Shown here in pieces: positions 1-10,622 of a stretch of DNA of 64,000 nt. The DNA is taken from positions 3,596,001-3,660,000 of the forward strand of contig OZ241334.1 in the NCBI GenBank assembly GCA_965200035.1, in the 5' to 3' direction. Numbering within the stretch: position 1 is the stretch's first letter; every line of letters starts with the position of its first letter. A model generated the notes under the pieces. That model did not search any database. It was not told the DNA's origin and saw only the letters and a list, made by a program, of their open reading frames with translations. The translations under genes were made by a program, and so were the position numbers. The stretch comes from UBA1952 sp965200035. Its GTDB lineage: Bacteria; Bacteroidota; Bacteroidia; Chitinophagales; Chitinophagaceae.

Positions 1-3000
1 CAAAGTATCAATAAGATATGGATCGGGAATAACCGTGCTACTATGTTTAAGGAGCGCGACAATTTTGTTACCTCTGTATATGCAGAGTTTGCCGGCCTGA
101 TACCCGGAAACGCAATGACTCATGTAGGCGATATTACCGGCCACCACGGAACATTGCATGTCATATCCAGCGCTATAGACGGTAGTGCAAGGGACTACCT
201 GACAGTCGACACACCCTACCTTGATTTTTGCTCAGACAATGTATGCATGGTGCAGCCATGGAACTCAAAACTGCAAAAGGTATTGCTTGGCTATCGTGGC
301 GCATTGTATTATGGAAAATACAGCATCTATGAATCTAACGGCAGTACTGTAATCGGAAGGCTATGCGCTGTTGACAGCAATGTTTCCAGCTATACCGCCA
401 CCACAGGGGCCACCCAGATAAGGGCGGTAGTAAGGTATGCCAGTGATCCCAATAAGGCAACCATCCCGGCGCCACCTATGTCGGGCGGCAGCCTTACAAC
501 AGGTTCTATCACAGTAACAGCGGGCGGAAGCGGATATACAACAGGAGCAGTTGTGCTGTTCATCGGCGATGGCTCCGGTGCTGCCGGCACTGCAACCGTC
601 ACCGGCGGTGCGATAACAGCGATCAATATTACCAATGGAGGAGCGTATTATACGACAGCACCGGACATTGTCGTGTTAAAAAATAACTCGCTGACCAGCT
701 CATTCCCTGTTTTTACCTTACCCTATCTGGACCGGGGTTTCGGAGCAGATTACCAACCCTTTGTCACTGTGCCTGATACATTACGCATTAAGTTTCAGGA
801 TGCTATTGCCAATATCCACAGAGGTGCCTTATCAGAAGACCGGAAAAGAAATATACTGATCTGGGCAGAAGGTTTCAGCAGCAGCGAGCAGGCAAAATTT
901 ACCGCCATTGCAGAAAGAATCAGGCACCAGTTTCTTGACGATGCTTCATCTCATGACCCCTTTCCGCTTCTGGCCGATAGCCTGAACTTCTGGACCTGCT
1001 TTATTCCCAGCCAGGAATCGGGAGTGACGGTAGCATCCTACCTAGCCAAAATACCCAGCAGCAATTTAACGTTGAATGGCGCTACTACTTCCGAATATGC
1101 CGGTTATCTGATTCAAAATCCTGTGAATATTGTCCCCGGGAAATCTGATTTTGTAAATCAGTTGCTCAGGAAGGTAGGCGCGCCCAACAGCAGCCCCGAC
1201 ACAACGGTATCCGGAACAGGCGCAACGTGCGCTACGCGGACAGCGGCACTGGCCCGCTGGAATACTGCGGGACTTGTACCCTCTGGCTCAGCGCTCGCTC
1301 CCAATATAGATGACGACGTATTTAACGGATGGCTTTCGTATGAACAGGGATTATTGCCACAAACAAAAGATACGTTGCTGGGCATAAATTTCAGTGGACG
1401 TGTGGCAGAAGGCTTTGAAGCGCGAGCTACTTCGCCCAGTGATCCGAATACCAGCGCAAACAGATGGTACAAAGGTCCGGAATTATCAAGAGTGCTTAGT
1501 CTTGACCTTCGGAGAGCATACCGATTTACACTTCCAAATGGTAAAATGATTGCGGAAAATAACCGGGTATCCGGTTCTGAATTTGGGGTAGAAGTAATCA
1601 ATGATCTGCTGGACGCTGCAAAATGTGGCACTGTTCCCGGCAGCGATGATTATAATATTGGAAGCACCTGGCAATTCAAAGCCGCTGATGAGGGCCTGGT
1701 TCTGATCATCCTGAATGAAAACCTCGATGGAGGTACATCCGATGCTGAATTGACGGGCAAATTCAGCCTGGGTAAAAGCAGATTAGTTACTGGTACTTAC
1801 ACCAACAGTGTTTTTGATATTACGACCCATACAAGCATACCCGGCGCTACGCTAAACACAGTTGCCTCGACCAATGCCCTGACCGGCTTATACAGCAACA
1901 AGGTTGACGATCTAATCGCCACATCAGATACGATGATGCATGAACTATGCCATAGCGGTGCGATCAGGCTTAAAGATGAGTACGAAAATATAGATGGCTA
2001 TGCTACTCACAGCGCTTCCTATACCGCAAGTGCACAAAGAGCTAAAGACGCGATAAGCATTGGTGAAGGGGCTAATACAACTCCCTACAGCGCTATCAAC
2101 CTGTATTCGGCAGTTGCACCGCCCGGCATCCTCCGGCCAATAGATACGAGAAGGGTAAAATGGAATTGGCACCGTATAGAAAAAGCGTCTATGGTACGGC
2201 TGCTCAATTATGTCACTGTTGGAGGTAATCTGGAAATACAGCTAACGCTGTATGATACAAGCGAACCTACGCTCAATTTCTGGAGATATGCCAAGCAGCT
2301 TAATAAAGATCTGTTCATCTCTACCCGGCAAAAAAACCCGGAAAACAGGTTAAAAAAACAGCTAAGCCAGTTGATGGGCGACACAGCTCCTTTACGCATA
2401 ACAGGTATTTCCACGACCAATATCATCAGCCTTTCTTACCAGACAGTATCTGACACATCCGGCTCTTTTCCTACGGTCATTGTGCAAAATGAGTTTGATT
2501 TATCGAGTGGATGCTATATATACACGGCCCGTAACTCTCCATCCAAGATCGGCAGTGTTGTTGTGATGAACGATGGTGCTACAGCGCCGGTATTATTGAA
2601 TGGCACTGGTATGGACCTGAAAAAAACCGATCTGAAATTCGGTCCTCCATTTGGCCGCAGCAGTTGGGATAAGGAAGGCTCTAAAGGAAGTATCAGCATA
2701 AGTGCATTAGACGGCGGCGGCGGCATCACTACAATAAGTGTGGATAAGCCAGGCAAGAATTATACCATGGCACCGGATATAGATGTTTCCGGCACGGTAG
2801 GAACAGCTCCGGTACTGAAAGCAAAACTACTGCCGGATGACACCTCTGTACTTTTTATAAAAATTCTGGATGGCGGCTGCGGATATAACAGTGCTGCAGC
2901 TCCGGCCGTTAAAATAGCCGGCGGTACCGAAAGCGGCAGTGCGCCAGGAACGGCTGCTGTTGCGCAGGCCGTGGTAAGCGCAGTTGATTACTATTGTAAA

Positions 3001-4044
3001 GTCAACATCAATAGTGGCGGCACAGGCTATAAGCCGCCGCTCGTCATTACTTATCCCGCCGCCGGGGTCGACGCTAAGATAGATGTCAGCATTGCCAGCA
3101 ATGGAAAGGTCAACAGCTATGCACCGATCTTACAGCAAGGTTCAGGATATACGGCAGGCACAAAGATCAATGTGTCCGGCCTTGGGTCTACTACGACTGC
3201 TGTATTCAATATTGATCAGGTAGGTAGCGGTGGTGCTATCAAAAAGATTTCGCAGGATAATGCGGGTGCAGGCTTTGCTCAACAGCTCACCTGGACGCTG
3301 CTGGATGGCACGAGTGCGATAGGGAACACAGGCAGCATATTACTGGAGCCGGTAGTATCCGGTGGCAGTATTACTGATATCATTATCAGGGATCATGGCA
3401 TTCTGGATTATGACAGCTTTACGACTACCAGCGGAAAGGTGACTATAGAGTTTGACGGCGGCGGTGGCACCGGTGTAATAGCCACCATAGAAAAAGCAAG
3501 AAAAATCATTGGGATAACTGTTACCACCGCAGGCAGCGGATACCTGAGAATACCTAAGATAATTATTGATGTCCCGCCTGCAAGCGGAACAGCAGGGGAT
3601 AAATTACGTACGGCAACGGCATCTGCCTACATTGCCGCATACGGTTATTTGATGGATATCCCGGTTATTAAAAGACTGTTGGCAACACCTAAGTCACTGA
3701 ACGAAAAACCAGATTGCAGTGTTTCTGAAAGTGAAACAACCATAAATGGCCTGTTGAGCAACCCGGTAAAAGCGCCGACAAACATTACCGGTCTGCAAAG
3801 CAAATACCTCCAGTATACCGTTGGTGTTTTTGAAGGGGCAGCTACCTGGAACTGCAGCGCTTACCGGGCTACAGGCAATTCAAAGATGCGCAATGATGGC
3901 AGCAAGGTAAATGATGATGGGTCTAACGTGACCTATGTTCCCTTCAACTATCCTTCACAATATTATCTGGTCAGCCTTTTCTACCCGGATAAGCTTGGTG
4001 AGCTGGATAGCGCAATTCATAGCAATCAATTATTGATAAAGTAA
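1..4044 (+). CDS. Giant protein with M64-like zinc-peptidase region and Gly-rich repeats (5' end outside window)
   Basis: The frame is open through base 1 with no upstream stop, so the gene is probably cut by the window edge; the first ATG inside is at 43 (1333 aa from there). Counting from that ATG, residues about 150-215 and 880-1215 contain repeated glycine-rich units (GGSGYTTGAVV, GGAYYTTAPDIVV, GGTGYKPPLVIT), predicted beta-rich. Between them, residues about 270-665 resemble the M64 (IgA-peptidase-like) family: ILIWAEGFSSSEQAKF, then SQESGV, then the zinc motif HELCH (H633, E634, H637) followed by LKDEYE, as in M64 HExGH...DEYE. No signal peptide is visible, but the true N-terminus is missing. 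The next gene starts 12 bases downstream, so they are probably co-transcribed. The M64 assignment is motif-based; proteolytic activity and substrate are unknown. Confidence 0.75.
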   Translation, partial: QSINKIWIGNNRATMFKERDNFVTSVYAEFAGLIPGNAMTHVGDITGHHGTLHVISSAIDGSARDYLTVDTPYLDFCSDNVCMVQPWNSKLQKVLLGYRGALYYGKYSIYESNGSTVIGRLCAVDSNVSSYTATTGATQIRAVVRYASDPNKATIPAPPMSGGSLTTGSITVTAGGSGYTTGAVVLFIGDGSGAAGTATVTGGAITAINITNGGAYYTTAPDIVVLKNNSLTSSFPVFTLPYLDRGFGADYQPFVTVPDTLRIKFQDAIANIHRGALSEDRKRNILIWAEGFSSSEQAKFTAIAERIRHQFLDDASSHDPFPLLADSLNFWTCFIPSQESGVTVASYLAKIPSSNLTLNGATTSEYAGYLIQNPVNIVPGKSDFVNQLLRKVGAPNSSPDTTVSGTGATCATRTAALARWNTAGLVPSGSALAPNIDDDVFNGWLSYEQGLLPQTKDTLLGINFSGRVAEGFEARATSPSDPNTSANRWYKGPELSRVLSLDLRRAYRFTLPNGKMIAENNRVSGSEFGVEVINDLLDAAKCGTVPGSDDYNIGSTWQFKAADEGLVLIILNENLDGGTSDAELTGKFSLGKSRLVTGTYTNSVFDITTHTSIPGATLNTVASTNALTGLYSNKVDDLIATSDTMMHELCHSGAIRLKDEYENIDGYATHSASYTASAQRAKDAISIGEGANTTPYSAINLYSAVAPPGILRPIDTRRVKWNWHRIEKASMVRLLNYVTVGGNLEIQLTLYDTSEPTLNFWRYAKQLNKDLFISTRQKNPENRLKKQLSQLMGDTAPLRITGISTTNIISLSYQTVSDTSGSFPTVIVQNEFDLSSGCYIYTARNSPSKIGSVVVMNDGATAPVLLNGTGMDLKKTDLKFGPPFGRSSWDKEGSKGSISISALDGGGGITTISVDKPGKNYTMAPDIDVSGTVGTAPVLKAKLLPDDTSVLFIKILDGGCGYNSAAAPAVKIAGGTESGSAPGTAAVAQAVVSAVDYYCKVNINSGGTGYKPPLVITYPAAGVDAKIDVSIASNGKVNSYAPILQQGSGYTAGTKINVSGLGSTTTAVFNIDQVGSGGAIKKISQDNAGAGFAQQLTWTLLDGTSAIGNTGSILLEPVVSGGSITDIIIRDHGILDYDSFTTTSGKVTIEFDGGGGTGVIATIEKARKIIGITVTTAGSGYLRIPKIIIDVPPASGTAGDKLRTATASAYIAAYGYLMDIPVIKRLLATPKSLNEKPDCSVSESETTINGLLSNPVKAPTNITGLQSKYLQYTVGVFEGAATWNCSAYRATGNSKMRNDGSKVNDDGSNVTYVPFNYPSQYYLVSLFYPDKLGELDSAIHSNQLLIK

Positions 4045-4056
4045 ACATTCTGTCGT

Positions 4057-7000
4057 ATGATCAGCACGGTTCATGTAATAGGTAAAGAGCTTTCTAAAGC
4101 CTTTGGTGCGCTTGAAATCTATTTAAGCTCGACCCAGGGGGCTAACTCGCTGCTCCGGGAGCTCGGATGGCAGCCGGTAATCAGCATTCCTCCGCCTTTA
4201 AGCAATTTAATGACCGATATCAATAACCTGATCGCGGACGTAAAACATATAGAAGCGGCTCCAAGCGACCTGAGTAAATACCTCACGGCTATACAGGATG
4301 TACAGTCGTTCATCAGTCATATAAACTCCCTGTCCTCAGCCAGCTTCTCGGCATATAGCAGCCTGGTTGCAGACAATTTTGCTACCATCTTTCCCCAGCA
4401 GCTGTTGGACTTTGTGATCTGCAACTATGTGCAGCAGTATTATCCGGTTATTTACAGTGGGTGCATATTTACAGGCGTCATACAAAATACTTATCAGGCG
4501 CCTGCAGGGTATAGACCAGCATATACCAAGCGTACGATCGTATGGGCCAATGTCATGAAAATATTCTCAGACCCCGGACAGCTCATGCAGAATATCTATG
4601 GTTGGAATACAACAAACTTCGATGCTGAAAACTTCATCAATAACCTGAAGAGCTTTATTTACTCATTGGGCGTACCTGCACATCTTGGTAAAATGACGCC
4701 TGCCGGTCAGCAGTTGCTGATGGCGCCTTATCCCAATAACAAACCTTATGATAAATATCTTAACGCGCCGCTGTATGATACCGTCATCACTTCCGGCGCG
4801 TCTGTAATCAATTTTCTTCTTGGGGTCGGGCTTTACCCGATCATGCGTACTTATGGCGGCGCCAAGCCAGGCTTTGCCATCTATCCTTACCTGTCCGGCG
4901 GGCTGGCTACAGAAATAAATGTTGCAGACAACCTGTTCTTTGGTGTGGATGCGAATGTAGATGTTACAGCCGGTGTGGTACTGGCCGTTTTTCCGGATAC
5001 CACCACCTTCACCACCAATTTCAATACTACAGCTGCCATAAGCAGCAACTCTTTTCTCAGGCTGTATCTTGAAAACCGCGACGCGGACGGGGACGCTATT
5101 CTGCTTTTCGGCGAGCTAAACGGTAGCCATTTTTCTTACCAAGCCTTAAGGCTAGAGTTAGGTGCGGAGCTGCTGGGCGGAAGCAATGATATCTATGCAG
5201 AAGTTGCCATCAAGAAAGGACAGGTCGTAATGGATCTCTCCAACAGCGACGGCTTTATCTCCAAAATATTCGGACAGGGACAGGTAGAATTCGATTTCGA
5301 GATAACGCTCGGCTATTCCACCAAGCGCGGTGTTTACTTCAAAGGCAGCGCGGGCCTTGAGCTGGAAATACCGCTGCATTTCACGATCGGTCCTGTCAAT
5401 ATTGATGGTCTGGTGGTCAATGCCAAGATCCGGAACAATGAACTGCCTATACAGGTAGGCACTTCAGTATCTGCCCAATTAGGGCCGGTGTTTGTAGAGA
5501 TCGACAACATCGGCGCCAGTGCCAACCTCAGCTTCCCGGGCAGCGGCGGCAACCTCGGCCCGTTAAATGCTTCTTTTGGCTTCAAGCCGCCTAATGGAAT
5601 TGGCCTGAGCGTAGAAGCAAAAGTGGTGAGTGGCGGCGGCTATCTGTATATCGATACTCAGAAAGGACGCTACTACGGCGGCGCGCAGCTTAAGATAGCG
5701 GATAAGCTCAATGTAAGCGCAGTTGGCATTGTTGCCACCAAAGCGCCGGATGGCAGTAAAGGCTTTTCCATGCTGATACTGGTCAACGTAAGCTTTGCGC
5801 CTTCTATACCATTCGGCTTTGGCTTCTCGCTGAGCGGCCTGGGTGGCCTGGGAGGTGTCAACCGCGATATGAGCCCCGAAGCGATCAGGCTGGGCGTAAA
5901 AAACGGCGGCATCAACGAAATTATGTTCCCGGACAACGTTGTGGATAATATAGACCATATCATCAACGACCTGGAGCAGTTCTTTCCGATGAAGGAAAAG
6001 CGCTACACATTCGGCCTGTTTTTTCTGATAGACTGGGGCGTTGGCGTGCCGCTCATCCACATAAAGCTGGGCATCATCATTAACCTGCCCGATCCGGTAC
6101 GCCTGGCGATCATCGGCATCCTTAAAATATCTCTGCCAACACCGGACAAGGTATTGCTGGAGCTCAATGTGGCCTTCGCAGGCATTATTGACTTCGAGAA
6201 GAAATACATGACCTTCGATGCAACGATCTTCGACTCGAGGCTGCTCACCTTCTCTCTGTCGGGGGATATGGCGGTACGTTTGTTCTGGGGTGATCATAAG
6301 GAAATGGTCTTTTCTGTAGGTGGCTTTCACCCGGCATTCAATCCGCCGGCATACCTGATGCTGCCGCCCATGAACCGGCTTACCATCTCTTTCATTGATG
6401 AAGACAGCCTTAAAATTAAATTCTCCACCTACTTCGCCGTAACCTCCAACACCCTGCAGTTCGGCGCCGAGATTGACCTCGACTTCCATGTATGGAAAGT
6501 ACGTCTGGTAGGCTATTTCGGGTTTGATGTGCTTTTTCAGTTCAACCCTTTCCACTTCATTGCCGAGATGAGAGCCGGTATTGCTGTATACTGGGGCAGT
6601 AAAGAGATTATGAATATCTCTACGGACATATCGGTTGAAGGCCCGGGCCTCTGGCACGCGAAAGGCTCTGCTACCGTGAAGGTGCTGTGCGTAAAGAAAA
6701 CAGTGCATCTGGACAAGACCTGGGGCAACAATGCCAATACCACGCTGCCTGGTGTAACTGTAGCGCCGCAGATAATCGCCGCTATACAGGATAAGAAAAA
6801 CTGGCAGGCCGATCTTCCTGCGGACAAGCAACTGCTCGTAACAGTACGCCCGATAACCAGCACCGATGTAGTGATACACCCGCTGGGCGTGCTTTCTGTA
6901 AGTCAGGCAGTGATACCGCTGGGTGTACACATTGACCGATTTGGCTCGCAAAGGCCAACCGACGGAGGCGTATATGATATAACCGAAGTAAAGATAGCCG

Positions 7001-7491
7001 GCACAGCACAGCCTGCGCTCGGACAGGTGCAGGGTAATTTTGCACCTGCACAGTTCAGGGATATGAACGATGATCAGAAGCTGAAAGCCCCGTCTTTCGA
7101 ATACATGAAATCGGGCGTGAAAGCATCTGCCACCAATGACTGGTCGGCCGATCAGTATCTCCTGAGAGATGTAGCGTATGATGTAGTGATTGTAGATCTG
7201 GTGCATCGCAACAAGCTGTCAGCGCTAACGACTTTGCCGGCACAGATGGTCAACAATTTCACCCGTGGCGGTCTTGTCTCTGACAATCCGGTATCGCAGC
7301 AAACCAATACGCTGCTAAAAAAGCCGATCTATACAGCGGCCGTTAAACAGGAAACATACAAGTTGGTGAGCGCAGACAGCCTCATAATCGTACTGGGCAC
7401 TACTGAGGCGCCGCTTACATCTGTGCTTACAAGTGCTGTAGATATTGGCCCTTCTTCTTTCTATACTACGCCGGTACCGGCCTACGTATAG
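4057..7491 (+). CDS. Large beta-rich protein of unknown function, possibly DUF6603-like
   Basis: An 1144-aa protein without signal peptide or clear transmembrane helices. The N-terminal ~230 residues look helical; the middle (about 260-900) is a long series of alternating polar/hydrophobic strands rich in glycine and aromatic residues (for example KGRYYGGAQLKIADKLNVSA and FGFGFSLSGLGGLGGVNRD), suggesting a repetitive beta architecture. From memory this resembles the large bacterial proteins grouped as DUF6603, which have no assigned function; this was not checked. The tail after about residue 900 is less regular. The start ATG lies 12 bases after the preceding stop. It is the second of five giant genes in one orientation, which suggests a shared complex. 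Confidence 0.72.
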   Translation: MISTVHVIGKELSKAFGALEIYLSSTQGANSLLRELGWQPVISIPPPLSNLMTDINNLIADVKHIEAAPSDLSKYLTAIQDVQSFISHINSLSSASFSAYSSLVADNFATIFPQQLLDFVICNYVQQYYPVIYSGCIFTGVIQNTYQAPAGYRPAYTKRTIVWANVMKIFSDPGQLMQNIYGWNTTNFDAENFINNLKSFIYSLGVPAHLGKMTPAGQQLLMAPYPNNKPYDKYLNAPLYDTVITSGASVINFLLGVGLYPIMRTYGGAKPGFAIYPYLSGGLATEINVADNLFFGVDANVDVTAGVVLAVFPDTTTFTTNFNTTAAISSNSFLRLYLENRDADGDAILLFGELNGSHFSYQALRLELGAELLGGSNDIYAEVAIKKGQVVMDLSNSDGFISKIFGQGQVEFDFEITLGYSTKRGVYFKGSAGLELEIPLHFTIGPVNIDGLVVNAKIRNNELPIQVGTSVSAQLGPVFVEIDNIGASANLSFPGSGGNLGPLNASFGFKPPNGIGLSVEAKVVSGGGYLYIDTQKGRYYGGAQLKIADKLNVSAVGIVATKAPDGSKGFSMLILVNVSFAPSIPFGFGFSLSGLGGLGGVNRDMSPEAIRLGVKNGGINEIMFPDNVVDNIDHIINDLEQFFPMKEKRYTFGLFFLIDWGVGVPLIHIKLGIIINLPDPVRLAIIGILKISLPTPDKVLLELNVAFAGIIDFEKKYMTFDATIFDSRLLTFSLSGDMAVRLFWGDHKEMVFSVGGFHPAFNPPAYLMLPPMNRLTISFIDEDSLKIKFSTYFAVTSNTLQFGAEIDLDFHVWKVRLVGYFGFDVLFQFNPFHFIAEMRAGIAVYWGSKEIMNISTDISVEGPGLWHAKGSATVKVLCVKKTVHLDKTWGNNANTTLPGVTVAPQIIAAIQDKKNWQADLPADKQLLVTVRPITSTDVVIHPLGVLSVSQAVIPLGVHIDRFGSQRPTDGGVYDITEVKIAGTAQPALGQVQGNFAPAQFRDMNDDQKLKAPSFEYMKSGVKASATNDWSADQYLLRDVAYDVVIVDLVHRNKLSALTTLPAQMVNNFTRGGLVSDNPVSQQTNTLLKKPIYTAAVKQETYKLVSADSLIIVLGTTEAPLTSVLTSAVDIGPSSFYTTPVPAYV

Positions 7492-7572
7492 CAGCAGGAA
7501 AGCAATGGCTTCATGTAAAGCATCCGAGCAACAAGAACAACAATTTTAAACTACTTACGAAAAACGTTCATT

Positions 7573-10500
7573 ATGAGTAATCCGCAATTTGGTTTCTTAC
7601 CCTGGATGCGAAAGGGTATCGCAGCTCATATCCTGCAACCGGATGATGCAGCAAGCCCCACAGCGGAGCGGGCCATGGTACAGGTAGATGTAAAGCTCAC
7701 CTATGCTTCTACTACAACCGTAAGCAATAATGTACAGCTGGTAGGCCCTGGCGATATCATCAATGTAGCTCCGGAAAATGTCGTGCGCACGGAGCCGGTG
7801 AATGGCAGCTATAATTTTGAAGATAATTATCTACCCTATATTGAATTTTACGAAGAAGATTTTCTGTGGCGCTATACTCCTGCCGTACCTGCTGCTAACG
7901 ATCATCTTCGCCCGTGGCTGGCGCTGATTATCCTTTCGGATAATGAGTTTACAATGAATCCGCCGGCTGCAGACGGATATCCTGCTTCCATTACCCTTAC
8001 GGTGGATCCGGCAACGGTGCTGCATGCACACAAGGAACACTGGGCATGGGCACATGTGCATGTAAACAAACCTAACAATTCACCCGGCAGTTATATTGAC
8101 GGGCTGAAGCAGGATCTCAGCACCAATCCGGACGTAGCAGTTTCGCGGCTCCTGTCTTCACGCAGGCTGTCGCCACAGACCCAGTATACAGCTTTCCTGA
8201 TACCAGCCTTCGAGACAGGCAGGCTGGCAGGGCTCAACAAACCGGCAGCCACTATCAGCGCCACGTCTTCACTGGCACCATCTTGGTACAATCCGCTGCC
8301 GTCGGGGCAGACCAACCCTACGCAATATCCGGTCTATTTTGAATGGCGTTTCGGCACGGCCGCGCTGGGCGATTTTGAATCGCTGGCAAGGGCGCTCAAA
8401 CCCAGATCCATGGACCCGTCACTGGGAGGCAGGGTAATGGATGTGAGCAGGAGTGGCATGGGGCTGGATGCATTTATCAACCCACCCACAGTTCCGGCCA
8501 CTGTTGTGATGGAAGGCGCTCTGAAGCCTACCTCCTTTACTCCGCTGACTCCTAAAAATGCAGGCAGCACGGATAATTATACAACACATCTCAAAGAGAT
8601 TCTGAATCTCCCGGTTACCATTAAAGACCCTTTATACAGCGGCTCTTACAGCGGCTTTAATCCTTATTCCGGCTCTACTGTAAATATAGATCAGGACCCT
8701 GTTGTGACGCCACCTATATACGGGCAGTGGCATGCTAATGTGAAGAAGGTAGATGGAACCAATCCCGTATGGCTGCAGCAGATGAATCTTGACCCTCGCT
8801 ACCGTGCCGCAGCAGGGATTGGGGCAGAGGTGGTCCGCAGGAATAAGCAGCGCTATATGGAAGCCGCCTGGAATGAGATTGGAGAAGTGCTGCTGGTAAA
8901 CGATAAGATCAATAAAGCAAGAATAGCGCTTGAGGCCAGCAAAAATGTATATACCAAGCACCTGATCGGAGACGCCAGCATGGCTGCAACCTCCGATCTG
9001 GATAAGATGCATGATTTTACCAAGATCGCCTCGCTGGCTTTTAAACGATTTACGGTATCGTCTGTAGGCGTATCGGGCGGCAGTGGCCCTTACCTCACAG
9101 GGGTAACCTCCTTTACCGGAGTAACGGCTACAAGATCGGCCTATCTGTCAAAAATGACTGATGCCACCACGAGCGGCGCATTCCGAAAGGCTACCCGCAA
9201 CCGGTCGGCGGCTGTAGCGCAAAAAGGTGCAGGCTACGTGAATGCCCGGCTGGTATCGCATCTCAACGATGGCACCACAGCAACGGTCAATGTTTTTGCC
9301 GACCCTGAAGGCACTACTCCCACCAGCACTTTCGTCAATTCTGCCACTACAGCCAATAATTCATCGGCCAGCTCGCCCTTTGCAACAGCCAATGTTACTT
9401 CCTGGGCACAGGTCTATCATAGCACTACCTCACCGGTTGTTGTTTCAGGGTTCAATGCCTTTGCATTCCTGATCAGCTATTACAATCCGCGCAAATCATC
9501 TTACGAAGTTGTCAGAGCCAAGCTGGACGTTGCTTCATTCATATCGAATGTAAAGACAGCGCTGGACCCTGCCATAGCCATAACCGACAGAGTTCTGAAA
9601 CAGGTAGATATACAGGCGTCCGGCAGCCCGATCAGCATTGCATTGAATGCGGTGATGGCATACCCGGTCATAGACGATCCGATGTTCAACGAGCTGACCA
9701 AACTATCTTATGAATATCTGCTGCCCAATCTGGGTCAGTACCCCAATAACATCGTTACGATTCTGGAAACCAATAACCGTTTCATAGAATCATACATGGC
9801 CGGATTGAATCATGAATTTGCCAAGGAGTTGCTCTGGCAGGAATATCCTACCGATCAGCGCGGCAGCTATTTCCGCAGATTTTGGGATATAAATGATACG
9901 GTTAATTACAACACGGCCAATCCAAACTTTATGTACGACATCGCGCCTATGCACCAGTGGGCAGGCGCGCTGGGCGAGAACAATCAATATACCCGGCACA
10001 ATCCTAACCCGGCGTCCCCGCCGGCGTCATTCCTCGTGCTGCTGATCAGAGGTGACCTGCTGAAAAAATATCCAAATACCCTGATGTATATGCAACAGGC
10101 CAGCCCTACGCCTACTACCGCACCGCATGCGCTCGGCAGCGCAGCCATCGACAGTTACGGCAATCCAAATCCCGCAACCGTGAGAATGCCTCTTTTTAAA
10201 GCCACGCTGCAGCCCGATATCGTGATGCTGGGCTTCGATCTTACCAAGCAGGATGTGCTGGGTAACAGTACCTATCCCGGCGGCTGGTTCTTTGTGGTTC
10301 GCGAACGTCCGGGACAGCTGAGGTTCGGATTGGAAGAGCCCGGCTCTACCTCTGTATCGGCAATGCACTCATGGCATGATGCAAACTGGGCTTTCATGGG
10401 CAGCTCACCGCAGAACGTTTCAGTAGCCAATGGCATCGCCAACGGCCTCGGGGGCTACACAGACCCGCTCAACAGTGCTATTCAATGGAGCAATACGATG

Positions 10501-10578
10501 AGCTCAGCTACAATGGCCTGGATACTTTACCGCAATCCTGTGATGGTAGCCATTCATGCAGAAAGCATGATCTATTAA
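7573..10578 (+). CDS. Large hypothetical protein, third gene of the giant-protein cluster
   Basis: A 1001-aa protein that I cannot assign to a named family. It has no signal peptide or membrane segment. The N-terminus (FGFLPWMRKGIAAHI, then FEDNYLPYIEFYEEDFLWRY and LRPWLALIIL) looks like a compact folded domain; a low-complexity Ser/Thr/Ala stretch lies around residues 570-620; the C-terminal third contains FAKELLWQEYPTDQRGSYFR and ends in an aromatic-rich part (LYRNPVMVAIHAESMIY). It follows the previous gene by 81 bases and precedes the next by 44. Position and size suggest a structural partner of its neighbours, by inference only. Confidence 0.7.
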   Translation: MSNPQFGFLPWMRKGIAAHILQPDDAASPTAERAMVQVDVKLTYASTTTVSNNVQLVGPGDIINVAPENVVRTEPVNGSYNFEDNYLPYIEFYEEDFLWRYTPAVPAANDHLRPWLALIILSDNEFTMNPPAADGYPASITLTVDPATVLHAHKEHWAWAHVHVNKPNNSPGSYIDGLKQDLSTNPDVAVSRLLSSRRLSPQTQYTAFLIPAFETGRLAGLNKPAATISATSSLAPSWYNPLPSGQTNPTQYPVYFEWRFGTAALGDFESLARALKPRSMDPSLGGRVMDVSRSGMGLDAFINPPTVPATVVMEGALKPTSFTPLTPKNAGSTDNYTTHLKEILNLPVTIKDPLYSGSYSGFNPYSGSTVNIDQDPVVTPPIYGQWHANVKKVDGTNPVWLQQMNLDPRYRAAAGIGAEVVRRNKQRYMEAAWNEIGEVLLVNDKINKARIALEASKNVYTKHLIGDASMAATSDLDKMHDFTKIASLAFKRFTVSSVGVSGGSGPYLTGVTSFTGVTATRSAYLSKMTDATTSGAFRKATRNRSAAVAQKGAGYVNARLVSHLNDGTTATVNVFADPEGTTPTSTFVNSATTANNSSASSPFATANVTSWAQVYHSTTSPVVVSGFNAFAFLISYYNPRKSSYEVVRAKLDVASFISNVKTALDPAIAITDRVLKQVDIQASGSPISIALNAVMAYPVIDDPMFNELTKLSYEYLLPNLGQYPNNIVTILETNNRFIESYMAGLNHEFAKELLWQEYPTDQRGSYFRRFWDINDTVNYNTANPNFMYDIAPMHQWAGALGENNQYTRHNPNPASPPASFLVLLIRGDLLKKYPNTLMYMQQASPTPTTAPHALGSAAIDSYGNPNPATVRMPLFKATLQPDIVMLGFDLTKQDVLGNSTYPGGWFFVVRERPGQLRFGLEEPGSTSVSAMHSWHDANWAFMGSSPQNVSVANGIANGLGGYTDPLNSAIQWSNTMSSATMAWILYRNPVMVAIHAESMIY

Positions 10579-10622
10579 ACAGCAAAAGTTATTCTGTTCA
10601 ACATTAATCACGTCCTGTCAAT

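Noticed and set aside
5563..7206. Open frame of 547 codons on the minus strand
   Set aside because: Antisense of the 1144-aa gene; Tyr/His/Arg-rich shadow composition with no domain.
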